Shown: positions 36,271 through 44,889, counted from the first letter of the stretch. The stretch: 64,000 nucleotides of DNA from an uncultured Bacteroidota bacterium (GCA_937873155.1 CALMVZ010000012.1:62001-126000); one strand, 5' to 3'. Numbers and translations: made by a program. The notes: generated from the sequence alone by a model not told the origin.

Positions 36271-36341
36271 AGGGGTGCCCGCCATGGTGGGCTGAGAGAA
36301 TACCCTCACTACCTGATGCAGATAATGCTGCCGAAGGGAAA
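36271..36341 (+). promoter_or_regulatory. TPP riboswitch (THI element) upstream of pnuT
   Basis: All conserved blocks are in order: GGGGTGCC, GGCTGAGAGAATACCC, ACCTGATGCAGATAATGCTG and CGAAGGGAA. The aptamer binds thiamine pyrophosphate and normally lowers expression when TPP is plentiful. A C-rich run just before the pnuT start (ACCCCCT, 36363-36369) could pair with the 5' GGGGT strand as an anti-aptamer; this is inference. Confidence 0.93.
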
Positions 36342-36384
36342 TTGAAGTGAACCTTTCTCATATACCCCCTGTTTTTAATGTTTT

Positions 36385-36930
36385 ATGACCGTACTTGGAA
36401 TAATTTCCCTTGTTTTCGGGGTGTTGGGTGTTTTACTCACTATCCGGCAGAGCATTTTGTGCTGGCCGGCTGCATTGATCTCAGTTGTAACCTCAGGTTA
36501 TGAATTCTATGAGAGCCGTTTATTTGGTGATTTCGCTTTGCAAATATTCTATTTTATCAGTGGTGTTTACGGATGGTTCTATTGGGAACGGAATAAAGGG
36601 AAAATATTTGTTGTTACTATTCTCCCCATAAAGTTCATAATTCCATTAATAGTTGTAACACTTTTGCAGGCAGTTATCTATTACTTTGTATTAAGTTATT
36701 TCAAAGGTGATCAGGTGGTATTCGACGCTATTCTAACCGCGTGCAGTATCACAGCTACTTATATGATGACCAAAAAATGGCTGGAGAATTGGTTCTGCTG
36801 GGTTCTTATAGATTTCGCATACATTATTTTATACATACTAAAAGGTCTTTGGCTATATGCCATTTTATATTTCGTATTCACAGTAATGGCCGCTTATGGT
36901 TTTTATAAATGGAAGAAGGAAAGATCATAA
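36385..36930 (+). CDS. pnuT: PnuC-family vitamin transporter, predicted thiamine transporter PnuT
   Basis: 181 aa, seven to eight transmembrane helices, with the PnuC-family features CWPAALISVVTSGYEFYESR and DFALQIFYFISGVYGWFYW. PnuC proteins carry nicotinamide riboside, but those behind TPP riboswitches have been assigned to thiamine (PnuT) by comparative genomics. The riboswitch immediately upstream supports that here. PnuC-type uptake works by facilitated diffusion and needs a kinase to trap the substrate; a candidate kinase overlaps its 3' end by 22 bp. Confidence 0.88.
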   Translation: MTVLGIISLVFGVLGVLLTIRQSILCWPAALISVVTSGYEFYESRLFGDFALQIFYFISGVYGWFYWERNKGKIFVVTILPIKFIIPLIVVTLLQAVIYYFVLSYFKGDQVVFDAILTACSITATYMMTKKWLENWFCWVLIDFAYIILYILKGLWLYAILYFVFTVMAAYGFYKWKKERS

Positions 36931-37451
36931 AAATAGCTGTTGTCGGTCCCGAAAGCACTGGAAAATCCACTTTGTGCAGATCACTTGCTGAACATTACAA
37001 AACAGTTTGCGTGCATGAGTATGCGCGCGAATATTTTACTAAGAAAAAGAACATTGATGATTTTTCATTGAGCGATCTCGAAACAGTTTATATTCATCAG
37101 CTCGGTAATGAAAAGAAGGCCTGTAAAACAGCGAACCGTTTCCTGTTTTGTGATACCACTTTAATAACCGGAAAGATCTGGTGCCTTGAAGATTTTAAAA
37201 AGGTTCCTTATTTTATATCTCATAACTTAACAAAAGTTACCTACGACCTTTATTTGCTATCCAACAATGATGTTGAATGGCAGAAAGATGAATTAAGAAA
37301 AGGTTCACATAACCGCGAGCATATCTTCCGACGCAATAAAGAAGAGCTGGATCTGTTGAATGCTACGTATAAAATAATAACCGGCACAAATGAACAGCGA
37401 TTGAAAAATGCGATAAAACATATTGATACCATGTTCGCAGTTACAAAATAG
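36909..37451 (+). CDS. NadR-like P-loop kinase, candidate thiamine kinase
   Basis: 180 aa with a P-loop GPESTGKST (13-21), then HEYAREYF and CDTTLITGKIW, all hallmarks of the ribosylnicotinamide-kinase domain of NadR. No nucleotidyltransferase domain is fused. It overlaps pnuT by 22 bp and is therefore under the TPP riboswitch, so thiamine (giving thiamine monophosphate) is the likelier substrate than nicotinamide riboside. In other Bacteroidota this position is occupied by a Tnr3-like thiamine pyrophosphokinase. Substrate assignment is inference from regulation and context. Confidence 0.75.
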   Translation: MEEGKIIKIAVVGPESTGKSTLCRSLAEHYKTVCVHEYAREYFTKKKNIDDFSLSDLETVYIHQLGNEKKACKTANRFLFCDTTLITGKIWCLEDFKKVPYFISHNLTKVTYDLYLLSNNDVEWQKDELRKGSHNREHIFRRNKEELDLLNATYKIITGTNEQRLKNAIKHIDTMFAVTK

Positions 37452-37455
37452 TAAG

Positions 37456-37463
37456 TATATTTG
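37456..37463 (+). promoter_or_regulatory. -7 box TATATTTG upstream of the second TPP riboswitch
   Basis: An exact TAnnTTTG match just after the kinase stop, with a TTCG 18 nt upstream as a possible -33 box. It suggests that the receptor gene has its own promoter. Confidence 0.45.
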
Positions 37464-37476
37464 TTACGAATCTATA

Positions 37477-37585
37477 GGGGTGCTTGTAAGTACTTTTTTT
37501 ACAGGCTGAGATCATACCCGTTACAATTCAAGTGCTCAACGCTTGATTGTATACACCTGATCAGGGTAATTCCTGCGTAGGGACA
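37477..37585 (+). promoter_or_regulatory. TPP riboswitch (THI element) upstream of the TonB receptor
   Basis: Conserved blocks GGGGTGCTT, GGCTGAGATCATACCCGTTAC, ACCTGATCAGGGTAATTCC and GCGTAGGGACA (each given in part) are present. There is a longer P3 arm than in the first copy: CAATTCAAG pairs with CTTGATTG (37524-37549). Downstream, two further hairpins are possible (37602-37625 and 37633-37658) before the ATG at 37675 and may serve as the expression platform. Confidence 0.92.
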
Positions 37586-37674
37586 AAAGTTAAAAGCAAA
37601 TGCGATCCCCTTCGTATTTGAATGTTTAACCTGTGAAGCAGAACAAAGTACGCTTCACGACAAGAAAAGAAAAA

Positions 37675-40107
37675 ATGAATTTAAAAAAACGGATCGCTAA
37701 TGGCTGTATAGCTATTGCATTTTTATGTGTTGGCGCAATTCAGGCTCAACACAAGATCATCGGCGTGGTTGCCGGGCCAAATGAAAAACCAATTCCTTAT
37801 GCCGCGGTTGGAATAAAGAACACATTCATTTCAACAATGGCGAATGGCGAAGGAAAGTTTGAGATCAAAAATCTTAAACCCGGAAAATACACTTTGGTAA
37901 CCCATTGTGTCGGATATAAACAGCATGTTGATTCACTGGATGTTTCCGGAGATGTTGTTATTGAAGTTGTTTTGAAAAAAGAAGATGTGAATCTCGATGA
38001 GATCGTAGTAAACTCTACCCGCGCGAATAAACAAAGCGGCATGGCCTATACCGAATTGAAGAAAGATGATATCGAAAAACAAAATCTCGGACAAGATATT
38101 CCGATGATCCTTAACACTGCACCTTCTGTTGTTGTAAATACAGATGCAGGAAACGGCGTTGGTTATACAGGATTGCGGATCCGCGGTACAGATGGGACCC
38201 GAATCAATGTTACAATTAACGGGATTCCTGTTAACGATGCGGAAAGCCAGGGAACTTATTTTGTCGATATGCCTGATCTTTTATCATCAGTGAACAGTAT
38301 CCAGATCCAAAGAGGTGTTGGTGCTTCCGGCAATGGTGCGGGTGCTTTCGGTGCGAGTATCAATATGCAGACAAACACATTGAATGAAAAACCTTACGCG
38401 CAATTAATAAATTCAGGCGGTTCATATAATACTTATAGAAATACTTTAGCTGCGGGAAGCGGTTTGATCAGTAACCATTGGGCTTTTGATGCGAGATTAA
38501 GCAGGATCGGAAGTGATGGATATATTGATCGTGCTAAATCAATATTGAATTCTTATTATGTTTCCGGCGGCTATTACAGTAACAAAACTGTTGTAAAAGC
38601 GATCATGTTTTCGGGAAACGAAAAAACTTACCAGGCATGGTATTATGTTCCTGAAGATTCAATTAAAAGAGGAAACAGAACTTATAATCCATCAGGAGAA
38701 TATTATGATGCGAACGGAAAAGTGCATTATTATGATAACGAAACTGATAATTACAAACAGGATAATTACCAATTGCATTTAGTTCAAACTATAAATGACA
38801 AGTTGAATTTTACTTTAGCAGGACATTATACTGAAGGAAAAGGTTATTACGAACAATACAGAAGCGGAGACGCATTAGCTGATTACGGAATTGCAGATGT
38901 TGTTGTGGATTCGATCACAACAATAACCAATACTGATCTTATCCGCCGCCGCTGGTTAGATAATGACTTCATTGGTGCTGTCGGGAATTTCAACTTCACG
39001 CCCAACTCAAAAGTAAAATTCACTTTAGGAGGAGGAACCAATCAATATTTTGGTCGCCATATGGGAGAAGTGATCTGGGCGCGTTATGCTTCTAACAGCG
39101 ATATCGGTAAGCGTTATTATTATAACCGCGCATTTAAAAATGATAATAATGTGTATTTGAAAACGAATATTAACTTCGTAAAGAATACTTCTGCGTTCAT
39201 TGATCTCCAGTACAGGAATGTATTTTATTCTTTCCAGGGCTTTGATTCTTCTCTAACCAAAGCACAACAGGGTGTTACTTATGATTTCTTTAATCCGAAA
39301 GTTGGTTTGAATTATAACCTCTCAGAGAAAGTAAGAATATATGCTTCTTACGCGGTTGCCAATAAAGAACCGAACAGAGATGATTTCACACAAAGCAGTA
39401 TCAAAAGCCGCCCGAAACATGAAACCTTGAATGATCTTGAAATTGGAGGAAGTTTTTCAGGAAAAGATATTTTTGTTGAAGCAAACGTTTATAACATGGA
39501 TTACACCAATCAGCTTGTGTTAAACGGAGCTGTTAATGATGTTGGTGCTTATAACCGAGTTAACGTAAAGAAAAGTTACCGTCGCGGTTTAGAATTACAG
39601 GCCGCTGTTAATCTTACTAAATATTTTACGTTAAGCGGGAATGTGACTTTATCTAAAAATAAGATCAAAAATTATGTTGAATTCTTAGACAGCGCCAGTG
39701 CTGATTGGAGCGTTTACAAACAAATGGAAATTAAATATTCAGAAACAGATATTTCTTTTTCACCAAATGTTACTTCTTGCGGAATCATAACATTTAAAGC
39801 AGGAGATCTGTTGAATATTTCATTGATCAATAAATATGTAGGCAGACAATATTTAGATAATACTTCAAACGTGAAACGTTCTATCAATCCTTATTCTGTT
39901 TTTGATGTGAAGTTAACATCAACTATCCAAACAAAATGGATCAAAGAAATTATGTTCATGGTCAGCTGTAATAACATTTTCAGTACCAAATATGAAACTA
40001 ACGGTTATACATTCAGTTATTATACAGATACAACTTTAAGTACCTTCAATTATATGGCACCCGCTGCTCCGTTCAATGTATTGGGTGGTGTTAGCTTAAA
40101 GTTCTAA
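37675..40107 (+). CDS. TonB-dependent receptor, predicted thiamine-specific
   Basis: 810 aa from the ATG at 37675 (the frame extends to a GTG at 37633 inside the riboswitch leader). A signal peptide (residues ~1-28) is followed by a CarboxypepD_reg-like domain (IIGVVAGPNEKPIPYAAVGI), the plug domain with RIRGTDGTRINVTINGIPVN and a ~22-strand beta barrel ending in LGGVSLKF. With a TPP riboswitch directly upstream, and PnuT and a kinase before it, this should be the outer-membrane importer for thiamine or a derivative (OMR1-like). Ends in a 4-bp convergent stop overlap with the LD-carboxypeptidase gene. Confidence 0.9.
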   Translation: MNLKKRIANGCIAIAFLCVGAIQAQHKIIGVVAGPNEKPIPYAAVGIKNTFISTMANGEGKFEIKNLKPGKYTLVTHCVGYKQHVDSLDVSGDVVIEVVLKKEDVNLDEIVVNSTRANKQSGMAYTELKKDDIEKQNLGQDIPMILNTAPSVVVNTDAGNGVGYTGLRIRGTDGTRINVTINGIPVNDAESQGTYFVDMPDLLSSVNSIQIQRGVGASGNGAGAFGASINMQTNTLNEKPYAQLINSGGSYNTYRNTLAAGSGLISNHWAFDARLSRIGSDGYIDRAKSILNSYYVSGGYYSNKTVVKAIMFSGNEKTYQAWYYVPEDSIKRGNRTYNPSGEYYDANGKVHYYDNETDNYKQDNYQLHLVQTINDKLNFTLAGHYTEGKGYYEQYRSGDALADYGIADVVVDSITTITNTDLIRRRWLDNDFIGAVGNFNFTPNSKVKFTLGGGTNQYFGRHMGEVIWARYASNSDIGKRYYYNRAFKNDNNVYLKTNINFVKNTSAFIDLQYRNVFYSFQGFDSSLTKAQQGVTYDFFNPKVGLNYNLSEKVRIYASYAVANKEPNRDDFTQSSIKSRPKHETLNDLEIGGSFSGKDIFVEANVYNMDYTNQLVLNGAVNDVGAYNRVNVKKSYRRGLELQAAVNLTKYFTLSGNVTLSKNKIKNYVEFLDSASADWSVYKQMEIKYSETDISFSPNVTSCGIITFKAGDLLNISLINKYVGRQYLDNTSNVKRSINPYSVFDVKLTSTIQTKWIKEIMFMVSCNNIFSTKYETNGYTFSYYTDTTLSTFNYMAPAAPFNVLGGVSLKF

Positions 40108-41132
40108 ATCACTGCAGTTTCGTTTAGTTTAATTGTACCAAGATCTGCATCCAGGCTCACTTCTGCCCCAACAGGCAGGGTGAGTTTATTTTCGATATGA
40201 CCTGTCATTAATCCATAAAAAACAGGTACCGTTAATAATTTAAAATGTTGCTCCAACACCTGCATATAATTAAATGCTTTTTGTGGTTCTTCTGCTTCAC
40301 ATTTTACGAATTTACCGATCGCTACCCCATGCAGTTGTTTAAACACGCCTGCTAATTTTAATTGAGTTAACATTCTGTCGATGCGGTAAGGCTCTTCAGT
40401 TGTTTCTTCCAGGAATAAGATCTTTCCTTTCCAATCCGGTAAATAACCAGAACCAATAAGGCTTGAAATAACAGTGAGATTCCCTCCTGCCAAAGTTCCG
40501 CTCGCTTTTCCTTTATTAAACGTGATGGTCATGTCCTCAACATTCGGGCCGGTAGGGAAAGCAGTTTGTTCGCCATTCATGACAACACTTTTAAAAACAG
40601 TAGTTGTCCATTCATTCCAGCCTGAATTTCCAACAGGGCCGTGAAAAGTTATTAAACCTGTTTTAGTATAAATAGCATTTAGCAAAGTGGTGATGTCGCT
40701 GAATCCTATCAACACTTTTGGATTTGCAGCGATCATTTTATAATCTAGTTTTTCTAAGATCCGTGCACAACCCCACCCTCCTTTCATGCAGAAAATTCCT
40801 TTTATATTCTTATCTGCGAAAAAACCGTTCAATTCTTTTGCACGGTCAGAATCCGTTCCCGAAAAATAACCGAGTTTTACTTTTAAAGTATTTCCGAGTA
40901 CAACATTGAAACCAAAACCTTTTAAAACGCCTGTGAATTTCTCAACCTGCGATTCATCCCAAACTGCTCCTGCCGGAGAAGTGATCGCGATCGTGTCCCC
41001 TGCTTTCAAACGCTTAGCTTTAATTTTGGGAGTTGGAGTTGTAAATTCCGCCAATGGCGTGAAGGATTGATTCAACAAAGCCAATGTAGAAAGCAAAGCT
41101 GTATTCTTAACAAAATCGCGGCGTGAATTCAT
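40104..41132 (-). CDS. LD-carboxypeptidase (peptidase S66), predicted Tat-exported
   Basis: 342 aa. The N-terminus MNSRRDFVKNTALLSTLALL has a twin-arginine signal (SRRDFVK) with a hydrophobic stretch. The S66 domain has the nucleophile-containing segment VLIGFSDITTLLNAIY and EETTEEPYRIDRML near the later catalytic Glu/His region. S66 enzymes cleave the terminal D-Ala from tetrapeptides in peptidoglycan recycling; most (LdcA) are cytoplasmic, so an exported version is noteworthy. The first ~28 residues are unusual for LdcA. Confidence 0.85.
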   Translation of the reverse strand: MNSRRDFVKNTALLSTLALLNQSFTPLAEFTTPTPKIKAKRLKAGDTIAITSPAGAVWDESQVEKFTGVLKGFGFNVVLGNTLKVKLGYFSGTDSDRAKELNGFFADKNIKGIFCMKGGWGCARILEKLDYKMIAANPKVLIGFSDITTLLNAIYTKTGLITFHGPVGNSGWNEWTTTVFKSVVMNGEQTAFPTGPNVEDMTITFNKGKASGTLAGGNLTVISSLIGSGYLPDWKGKILFLEETTEEPYRIDRMLTQLKLAGVFKQLHGVAIGKFVKCEAEEPQKAFNYMQVLEQHFKLLTVPVFYGLMTGHIENKLTLPVGAEVSLDADLGTIKLNETAVI

Positions 41133-41185
41133 AGAAAAGATATTAGTTCTATAAATATAAGAATTGAATTGTTTAATTTTAGATC

Positions 41186-41650
41186 ATGATACAAGAAACA
41201 ATTAACCGTTTGGATCATTTATTAAAAACGATCCCTGATCTTCTGAAACAAATTCCGGAAGCCGAATTCAAAAAGAAACCAAGACCGGAAAAATGGAGCA
41301 AGCAGGAAATACTCGGGCATTTAATTGACAGTGCTGCCAATAACCATCAGCGTTTTGTGAGGATACAGCATGAGATTGATCCATCGATCAGGTACGACCA
41401 GGATAAATGGAACGCGCATCATCATTATAACGACTTAGAAAAAAGTTTTGTGATCGAATTCTGGTGGCTGTACAATAAACACATTTTAGAACTCATCAAA
41501 AAGATCCCGCCGGAAAACCTGGAACGTACAGGGATCACTAATTCAAAAGTAACTTTAGGATGGCTGATCAATGATTATGTGATCCACTTGGAATATCACA
41601 TGAAACAGATCATTGATTTTCCTACAAAAGTTACAAAGTATCCGGTTTAA
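41186..41650 (+). CDS. DinB family protein
   Basis: 154 aa, four-helix DinB fold. Metal-ligand histidines are likely those in WSKQEILGHLIDSAANNHQR and VIHLEYHMKQI. It is more divergent from, and not adjacent to, the DinB gene at 9669. Function unknown. It is divergent from the LD-carboxypeptidase (53-bp gap) and overlaps the convergent SRPBCC gene by 20 bp. Confidence 0.8.
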   Translation: MIQETINRLDHLLKTIPDLLKQIPEAEFKKKPRPEKWSKQEILGHLIDSAANNHQRFVRIQHEIDPSIRYDQDKWNAHHHYNDLEKSFVIEFWWLYNKHILELIKKIPPENLERTGITNSKVTLGWLINDYVIHLEYHMKQIIDFPTKVTKYPV

Positions 41651-42116
41651 GGTACTTTTTCCACTCTTCACTTTCAGCAACCTGTTTTATAATTTGATTC
41701 CGTTGAACCAGGAATTTTTCAATGTGCGGTCTTACAACTAATGCCATAGCTATTTTTCCTAAAATACCTAAAGGCGCTTCCATTTCTAATTCATCAGTCA
41801 TTATACAAACCCCTCCATCCTCTTTGAAAAAATGTTGATGATAGAAATTTTTGAAAGCGCCTTTTTGCATTTCATCAGCAAAGTAAGTTGGTTGTTTCAT
41901 CGCTACGATCTTAGAAGTAAATTTCTGTGTTACTCCCAAATGTCTGCCTTCCCATGTGATCACATCATTTAATTTAACCAATCCTGTAGATACGCCGGCA
42001 ATGACTTTCTCATTGGTTTGAGAAGTACTGATCTTATGCAGATCGACAGAAAGAGATAATAAGAAACATCGTTCTATCGGCGCATTTATTTTTGTATGAA
42101 GGATCAGTTTCGTCAT
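41631..42116 (-). CDS. SRPBCC family protein (cluster of GbsR-type regulator)
   Basis: 161 aa with START/SRPBCC features: KLILHTKINAPIERCFLLSL at the start, WEGRHLGVTQKFTSKI in the sheet and a long helix at the C-terminus. Ligand unknown. The start lies 1 nt after the stop of the TIGR01777 gene, so it ends the operon that begins at 43831. In other bacteria SRPBCC and TIGR01777 genes are also neighbours. Confidence 0.8.
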   Translation of the reverse strand: MTKLILHTKINAPIERCFLLSLSVDLHKISTSQTNEKVIAGVSTGLVKLNDVITWEGRHLGVTQKFTSKIVAMKQPTYFADEMQKGAFKNFYHQHFFKEDGGVCIMTDELEMEAPLGILGKIAMALVVRPHIEKFLVQRNQIIKQVAESEEWKKYLKPDTL

Positions 42117-42117
42117 T

Positions 42118-43038
42118 TTATGTAAACCTCGCTTCTAAATTCTTCACGCATTCTTCCATCGTCTTGAATTTAAATTCAAATCCTTCTTTCATTGCACGAT
42201 CTGAAATTACATTCCTGCTTTTCAAAACTAATTCTGTTTCTGTTCCCATAAAGAATGCGCCTATCGCTAACATCCATTCCGTAGCAGGCAATCCAAAAGG
42301 AACGCCTAAAACTTTCCTGTAAACTTTCATCATGTCGTTGTTACGGATCGGATGCGGCGCAGCAACGTTGTATGGTCCGGCTGCATTTTTGTTATTGATC
42401 AGCCATTCTACCATCCTGCAAAAATCTTCTACATGGATCCAACTGACAAATTGGGTTCCGCTTCCCATTTTTCCACCGAGAAAACGTTTGGTAAGTTTTC
42501 TTAGGACAGGAAATACACCTGCATTCTTTCCCATGACCATGGAGATGCGTAAATTTATTTTCCTGGTATTCGGAGTTAATGCTTCATTAAATACTTTCTC
42601 CCAGGCTTTACAAACTTCAACTGAGAAACCCTCTCCTGCTTCCCCATCGATCTCCGTCATTACTTTATCTTCACTGTAACGGTAATATGTTGCCGAGGCG
42701 GCATTCATCCAGACTTTTGGAGCGTCTTTGCAATTCGCTATTGCTTTTCCAAGAATTGCGGTTGAATCTAATCTTGATGAGAATATCAAAGCTTTATTCT
42801 TATCCGTGTATCTGCAATCTACACTTCTGCCGCAGAGATTGATCACACAATCCGCTCCTTCCAAATGTTGCGACCAATCGCCAAGAGTTTTTGCATCCCA
42901 CAAAACATGTTTTACATTGGCGTAATTTTTCTTTGGGGAACGGGTTAAGACAATGTATTCATCAAATTTACCGTTGAAATAATGAATGAGTGCATCACCT
43001 AAAAAACCTGATCCTCCCGCTATAACTAACTTTTTCAT
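42118..43038 (-). CDS. TIGR01777 family NAD-binding epimerase-like protein (SDR fold)
   Basis: 306 aa extended SDR. The Rossmann motif VIAGGSGFLGDALIHYF is at the N-terminus, with DCVINLCGRSVD and MNAASATYYRYSEDK (the YxxxK/Y region is present as TYYRYSEDK). The C-terminal third carries the DUF1731 tail (VPFGLPATEWMLAIGAFFMG). TIGR01777 proteins (E. coli YfcH) have no known substrate. Belongs to the operon downstream of the second GbsR-type palindrome. Confidence 0.88.
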   Translation of the reverse strand: MKKLVIAGGSGFLGDALIHYFNGKFDEYIVLTRSPKKNYANVKHVLWDAKTLGDWSQHLEGADCVINLCGRSVDCRYTDKNKALIFSSRLDSTAILGKAIANCKDAPKVWMNAASATYYRYSEDKVMTEIDGEAGEGFSVEVCKAWEKVFNEALTPNTRKINLRISMVMGKNAGVFPVLRKLTKRFLGGKMGSGTQFVSWIHVEDFCRMVEWLINNKNAAGPYNVAAPHPIRNNDMMKVYRKVLGVPFGLPATEWMLAIGAFFMGTETELVLKSRNVISDRAMKEGFEFKFKTMEECVKNLEARFT

Positions 43039-43049
43039 GCGTTTAAATT

Positions 43050-43460
43050 TTAAATTTGTTCATTTATATTCTGTACTTGCTGCACTTTAGGTTTAGGCAA
43101 CATTAGCATGATAAAAAAGTTTAAGAACAATAATAGACCTAAAATTAAAGTAAAACTTCCCAACTTAATAGCTAATTCTTCAATGGTTTGCTGAGTAGTG
43201 TGCAAATAATCGTAAACCATTCTGTTGCCTTCCCAGCGTGGATTTTCACGAATTCTCATTTTCATAAAAGAACACCCGAAAGCTAAAAGATAAAATCCTG
43301 TTTGCAATAAATTATTAGTTGCAGTAGCAGCAAGATCGCGGCCTTTGAAGGCATCAATTAAAAATACTTTAGAGTTTTTGTGGAGCGTTCTTGCGATCCA
43401 AATACTTAATCCCAGGGTTACAGGTATGTAAACCAAATAGGCAATGACATTGTAGTTCAT
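43050..43460 (-). CDS. membrane protein, paralogue 1 of a tandem pair
   Basis: 136 aa with about three transmembrane helices (near 6-25, 42-65, 100-122). The start NVIAYLVYIPVTLGLSIWIA, a basic HKNSKVFL segment and TATNNLLQTGFYLLAFGCSF align with the next gene (IAYIIYLSLSLFTVLWVG, HRNGKDYLF, EASNNFLYIGYCLVNSGFAF), so they are a tandem duplication. It overlaps that gene by 4 bp. Function unknown; inner membrane. Confidence 0.65.
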   Translation of the reverse strand: MNYNVIAYLVYIPVTLGLSIWIARTLHKNSKVFLIDAFKGRDLAATATNNLLQTGFYLLAFGCSFMKMRIRENPRWEGNRMVYDYLHTTQQTIEELAIKLGSFTLILGLLLFLNFFIMLMLPKPKVQQVQNINEQI

Positions 43461-43831
43461 GAGTTTTGTTTTTTAAGGTTAATATTTCGTTTATTGATAA
43501 AAAGATTGATAATTTTTGGCGCGAGTAACATATTCACAAAATGCACCGCGCCAAGAGATGCATAAATTATTCCGGTCGACCTGGAAATGAATTCAAGAAC
43601 TTCAGTGAAACTTTTAAGCATTTCGCAAGTATTTAAAAAGTAAAACGCAAAGCCGCTGTTCACTAAACAATAACCGATATAGAGAAAATTATTCGAAGCT
43701 TCACTTAATCCTTTATCAGGACATTCGGCGAACAAATAATCTTTCCCGTTCCGGTGAAGGATCTTCCCCACCCATAAAACCGTGAAAAGACTAAGCGAGA
43801 GGTAAATTATGTATGCTATTGTGTTGAACAT
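43457..43831 (-). CDS. membrane protein, paralogue 2 of a tandem pair
   Basis: 124 aa, about three transmembrane helices, and a basic C-terminal tail. Clear similarity to the gene at 43050-43460 as described there. It is the first gene after the palindrome at 43880-43900 and is probably the first gene of an operon continuing to 41631. Function unknown. Confidence 0.65.
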   Translation of the reverse strand: MFNTIAYIIYLSLSLFTVLWVGKILHRNGKDYLFAECPDKGLSEASNNFLYIGYCLVNSGFAFYFLNTCEMLKSFTEVLEFISRSTGIIYASLGAVHFVNMLLAPKIINLFINKRNINLKKQNS

Positions 43832-43845
43832 GTTTTCTTTTATTA

Positions 43846-43875
43846 AAGTGAAGTGTGCTTTGCCTTACTTCACTT
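43846..43875. repeat. inverted repeat AAGTGAAGT / ACTTCACTT in a leader
   Basis: A perfect 9-bp stem (43846-43854 with 43867-43875) with a 12-nt loop, between the palindromic operator and the start of the membrane gene at 43831. It may be a leader hairpin or an additional protein-binding site. Confidence 0.45.
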
Positions 43876-43879
43876 ATCG

Positions 43880-43900
43880 AACTTTCAATAATTATTGAAA
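43880..43900. promoter_or_regulatory. palindromic operator, second copy (AACTTTCAATAATTATTGAAA)
   Basis: The 21 nt are identical to 44881-44901 and include the perfect 18-bp palindrome TTTCAATAATTATTGAAA. It lies between the membrane gene ending at 43918 and the tandem membrane pair, upstream of 43831. Likely binding site of the GbsR-type regulator encoded at 44337-44843. Confidence 0.75.
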
Positions 43901-43917
43901 CATATAAATAAATTTTT

Positions 43918-44337
43918 TTACTTTTTATAACAGCGTACAAGGTCAATTACACTAATGATAAAATAATACATCACCGGTATCCAAGCGGAGATTATTCCAG
44001 CGAAAAATTCATCATCACCCATTGATCTCACATTACTCATTAGAACAAATACTATCCAGAAAATGATATAAAGCAAACCTAGGATCCAATATATACCCAA
44101 CAACCAGTTGAATTGTTTTTGAACGAGTCGTAAAATACTTGTTACAAAAGCATGAATAACCTGGTAACCTCCAATAAAAATGAATGCTACTCCAACAATA
44201 ATACCCAGATCCTGCAATAAATAATAATCCGGGAGATCGCTTCTGTTTCTATCCACATAACAAAAGATCATACACACAAGCGTGATGATGATCGCTAAAC
44301 CCTGAACTACAACATTTATGATCCTTCTTATTTTCAT
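43918..44337 (-). CDS. four-helix membrane protein of the GbsR cluster
   Basis: 139 aa with four transmembrane helices (about 8-28, 42-62, 78-100, 112-133). No recognisable motif; basic ends. The ATG shares one base with the stop of the GbsR-type regulator gene (TAATG), indicating coupled translation and the same regulation. Function not recognised. Confidence 0.65.
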   Translation of the reverse strand: MKIRRIINVVVQGLAIIITLVCMIFCYVDRNRSDLPDYYLLQDLGIIVGVAFIFIGGYQVIHAFVTSILRLVQKQFNWLLGIYWILGLLYIIFWIVFVLMSNVRSMGDDEFFAGIISAWIPVMYYFIISVIDLVRCYKK

Positions 44338-44843
44338 TACTTGAATAATTTAAATAGTGCGCTTACAATGGCATTCTCATCCAGTTTTACCGCCTTATCA
44401 AAAGCGAAATCAGCTTTCTCCACTACCCGTTCAATATTAGTTACAGATTCTACAAAAGCTTTATGACGTTTATCGTTCTTATCGCCTTTTACGTTCTTTA
44501 ATTCTTCCAGAACATTTAATACAGGCTCGATTTCCCGTTTGCGTCGTTCTTTTATAATTTGCTTGGCAACTTTCCAGATATCTTTTTCTGCAACAAAAAA
44601 ATCCTTGCGCTCGCCCGATTTCAATTCTTTAAACGCTAAACCCCAATCTAAAAGATCGCGGAGATTCATATTTGCATTACCACGGGATATCTTTAATTGT
44701 TCCATCACATCTTCAGTACTCAAAGGTTCAGGACTAATTAATAACAAAGCATGCACCTGTGCCATGGTGCGGCTGATACCCCAACTGCTCCCTAAAGTGC
44801 CCCAGGTTTGAATGAATTTATCTTTTGCTTCGTGGTAGTTCAT
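44337..44843 (-). CDS. GbsR/MarR-type transcriptional regulator
   Basis: 168 aa. The start EAKDKFIQTWGTLGSSWGIS and the winged helix (ALLLISPEPLSTEDVMEQLK, ISRGNANMNLRDLLDWGLA) match the GbsR group of MarR-like repressors; a helical dimerisation tail follows. A perfect 24-bp palindrome lies 37 nt upstream of its start, covering the -33 box of its own promoter, so negative autoregulation is likely. A second copy controls the genes further down. The effector is unknown. Confidence 0.85.
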   Translation of the reverse strand: MNYHEAKDKFIQTWGTLGSSWGISRTMAQVHALLLISPEPLSTEDVMEQLKISRGNANMNLRDLLDWGLAFKELKSGERKDFFVAEKDIWKVAKQIIKERRKREIEPVLNVLEELKNVKGDKNDKRHKAFVESVTNIERVVEKADFAFDKAVKLDENAIVSALFKLFK

Positions 44844-44858
44844 GATCGAAATCTGGAG

Positions 44859-44889
44859 TAAAGATATGGTAAACTTATTTAACTTTCAA
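44859..44889 (-). promoter_or_regulatory. promoter of the GbsR-type operon
   Basis: On the minus strand TTG at 44889-44887, 20 nt, then TATCTTTA at 44866-44859, a close match to TTTG/TAnnTTTG. The TTG falls inside the palindromic operator at 44881-44904. Confidence 0.6.
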
